Source: Chitinophaga pollutisoli (lineage in GTDB: Bacteria; Bacteroidota; Bacteroidia; Chitinophagales; Chitinophagaceae). Taken from it: DNA of 64,000 nt. Shown here in pieces: positions 62,081 through 64,000 of this stretch. Where the stretch lies: the NCBI RefSeq assembly GCF_038396755.1, contig NZ_CP149822.1, positions 5,238,001 to 5,302,000 of the forward strand, written 5' to 3'. Made by a program: the position numbers and the translations under genes. Below the pieces are notes generated by a model. The model was not told the origin of the DNA. It searched no databases and was given only the letters and a program-made list of their open reading frames with translations. Every line of letters starts with the position of its first letter. Positions within the stretch are counted from its first letter, which is position 1.

Positions 62081-64000
62081 TGTGTTCAACAGGGCCATGA
62101 TGTCCGACGCTGGTATTTCACTTGCCCGGGAATACCTCCTGGTAGCGCCTGACGGAACATACAGCGCTGCTTCGATAAGCGGCTGCAATACCCGGAAGTA
62201 CCATGGTTTGATTGTTTCGCCCGGCCAAAATGCCGGGAGCGAGTACGATGTTATTTTATCGGCGCTGGACGAAACGTTATATACGGCAACAGGGGCCTAC
62301 AACCTGGCTACACATCGGTATGCCGGGCGATATTACCAGGAGGGTTATCGCTTCATTCAGGAGTTTACGGCCAATCCTGTTCCGCAGTGGTCGTTTTCAG
62401 TGGGAGGCGTGCTGTTGCAGAAGGATTTGCTTTTCGATGCGGGCAATGGCCACCTGATGATCCGGTACAGGTTAGATACGGCATCCGGGCCCGTACGTTT
62501 GCGGTTGATGCCGCTACTGGCTTTCCGCAACGCCCACTGGTTATCCTGTGCAAACAACATGATCGACGCAACAACCCGCAAGGTACGTGGAGGTATTGTT
62601 ATCGCTCCATATCAAGGCTATCGACCGTTTTACATGCAATTGTCGGATGAAGGAACATTTACATCCTGGCCCGAATGGTATTATCATTTTGAGTACGCTT
62701 GGGAGGAGGAGCGGGGATACGGCTGCCAGGAGGATTTGTTCACGCCAGGCTACTTCGAAATCACTTTGCAGCCTGGTACCGCGGTCGTATTTACCGCAGG
62801 TTTCCGTGACGGGACGGCTGCGGTAGGTAATAGCGACTTCGAAACGGTGCTTGCCAGGCAGCCGGTGTTTTATGGAATGGAGGCTTGCCTCCGCAACGCG
62901 GCAAAGCAATTTATCGTCGAATTACCAGATAAGGCGGCTATTCGTGCCGGATTTTTTGGTTTGGCTCCTGGGGGCGCGATACCTGCATCGCCCTGCCGGG
63001 CCTTACGCTGTCTTCAGGGAATTTCCGGCTTTTTGAAAAAATTGCTGATGCGCTGATCGCCGATTTGAAAGAGGGGCTTTTACCGAATATGGGCTCCGGC
63101 GAACATGCTACCTATAATGCTGCTGATGCATCCCTTTGGTTTATCTGGGCTTTGACGGAATATCATCGCCACAATGTTTCGCCGGAAATGCGGGTGTGGG
63201 ATAGATATGGCCCGGTCGTGAAAAGTATACTATCGCGTTACAGGGAAGGGACGCACAACGGCATCCGGATGGATAGCGACGGTTTGCTGGAAGCTGTTTC
63301 TCCGGGGATGGCGCTTACATGGATGGACGCCGTGTGCAACGGCACCCCGGTTACGCCACGGATGGGGAAAGCCGTAGAATTAAACGCTTTATGGTATCAT
63401 GCGGTCTGTTTTGCGCTCGATTTGGCTGCAGAATCGGAAGATATGCAATTTGTGAGGGAATGGAAAGCGCTGCCCGAATTATGTGCCCGCTCGTTCGTCA
63501 GTGTTTTCTGGGACGAAGGGAAACAGTATCTGGCGGATTGCGTGACGGATGGGGTAGCGGATTGGTCGGTCCGTCCTAACCAGATATTCGCCGTGTCGCT
63601 AAAGTATTCGCCATTGCCGGAAACCATTCAGCGGTTGGTGGCAGACAAAGTGGCGGAGGAATTGTTAACACCGAGGGGGCTCAGGACTTTGTCGGCCGGA
63701 GATCCTCACTACCACGGCCGTTACTCGGGCAATCAGCTACAGCGGGATCAAGCTTATCACCAGGGAACGATTTGGCCATGGCTGCTCGGGCATTTTACCG
63801 ACGCTTACCTACGTGTCTACGGTGGTGATGCATTGCCTTTGCTACAGGAAATATATGAGGGAATGGCGGTTGTTCTGGAAGAATACGGCCTTTATTCCGT
63901 CGCGGAACTATACGACGGCGATTATCCCTATCGGCCCGGAGGTACCATTGCCCAGGCATGGAGCGTGGCTGAATTGATCCGCATGGGGCAAACCATCGTA
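62070..64000 (+). CDS. Amylo-alpha-1,6-glucosidase (glycogen debranching), frameshifted and cut by window edge
   Basis: The N-terminal part (start MIRNVFNRAMMSDAGISLAREYLLV) is the beta-sandwich domain with SGCNTRKYHGLIVSP. The catalytic (alpha/alpha)6 domain follows in the next frame: GRDTCIALPGLTLSSGNFRLFEKIADAL, NAADASLWFIWALTEY, LNALWYHAVCFALDLAA and YHQGTIWPWLLGHFTDAYL. The frames join as FFWFGSWGRDT if the T run 62952-62957 is seven. It belongs to the archaeal/bacterial glycogen debranching family (GH133), which hydrolyses alpha-1,6 branches. The last part of the gene is outside the window. Confidence 0.8.

Noticed and set aside
1..64000. CRISPR arrays, rRNA genes or phage structural genes
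   Set aside because: No regularly spaced repeats, rRNA sequence or phage gene order was seen.

Overview
The window looks like chromosomal DNA of a Bacteroidota bacterium, most likely a Chitinophagaceae (Chitinophaga-like) species. This is inferred from a sigma-FecR-SusC-SusD cassette, GldA/GldG-type ABC genes, MerTP and HYC-type metal proteins, and promoters of the form TTTG-N19-TANNTTTG. No species name can be supported from the sequence.

Bases 1-22,100 form a heavy-metal island read almost entirely on the minus strand. A copper/silver block contains two AraC-type regulators whose N-termini look like metal-binding HMA domains, copA with a 2Fe-2S flavin reductase, copZ, two HYC-type small secreted proteins, an outer-membrane barrel protein, a DUF305 protein and a four-helix copper-storage protein. 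It also holds a long operon with a HYC-type protein, a YVTN beta-propeller, a periplasmic HMA protein and a CusA-CusC-CusB RND pump that runs off the left edge. Four of its promoters share an AT-rich 16-bp site placed exactly 19 bp upstream of the -7 box. A second block runs arsR-merTP-GDCCVxC protein-small Cys/His protein-TonB receptor-zntA-like ATPase, with a perfect 26-bp palindrome in front of arsR.

Bases 22,100-28,100 hold a junction region with terminators and a decayed IS3-family element. After these come an ECF sigma/anti-sigma/membrane protein/serine hydrolase operon, a small unrecognised frame and a DUF2461 gene. Bases 28,200-38,300 carry ordinary metabolic and envelope genes: an alcohol dehydrogenase, OmpA, an amidohydrolase, an MFS exporter, a GNAT enzyme, a CrtO-like membrane protein, a sterol desaturase-type hydroxylase and a Crp regulator.

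Bases 38,400-53,500 form a plus-strand cluster: ECF sigma, FecR, SusC, SusD, a lipoprotein, an ABC ATPase, a GldG-like permease, two tandem MutS-like ATPases and an S41 peptidase. Bases 53,500-64,000 carry a catalytic-domain-less RluA-type N-terminal protein, tRNA-Lys(UUU), a DUF2231 protein, two tandem paralogous lipoproteins, a polysaccharide deacetylase and a MacAB-like ABC exporter. A small unknown gene and a glycogen debranching enzyme cut by the right edge end the window.

Ten otherwise intact genes are broken by a length change in a homopolymer run. The most economical explanation is residual long-read sequencing error, so these are annotated as single genes with a frameshift rather than as pseudogenes.
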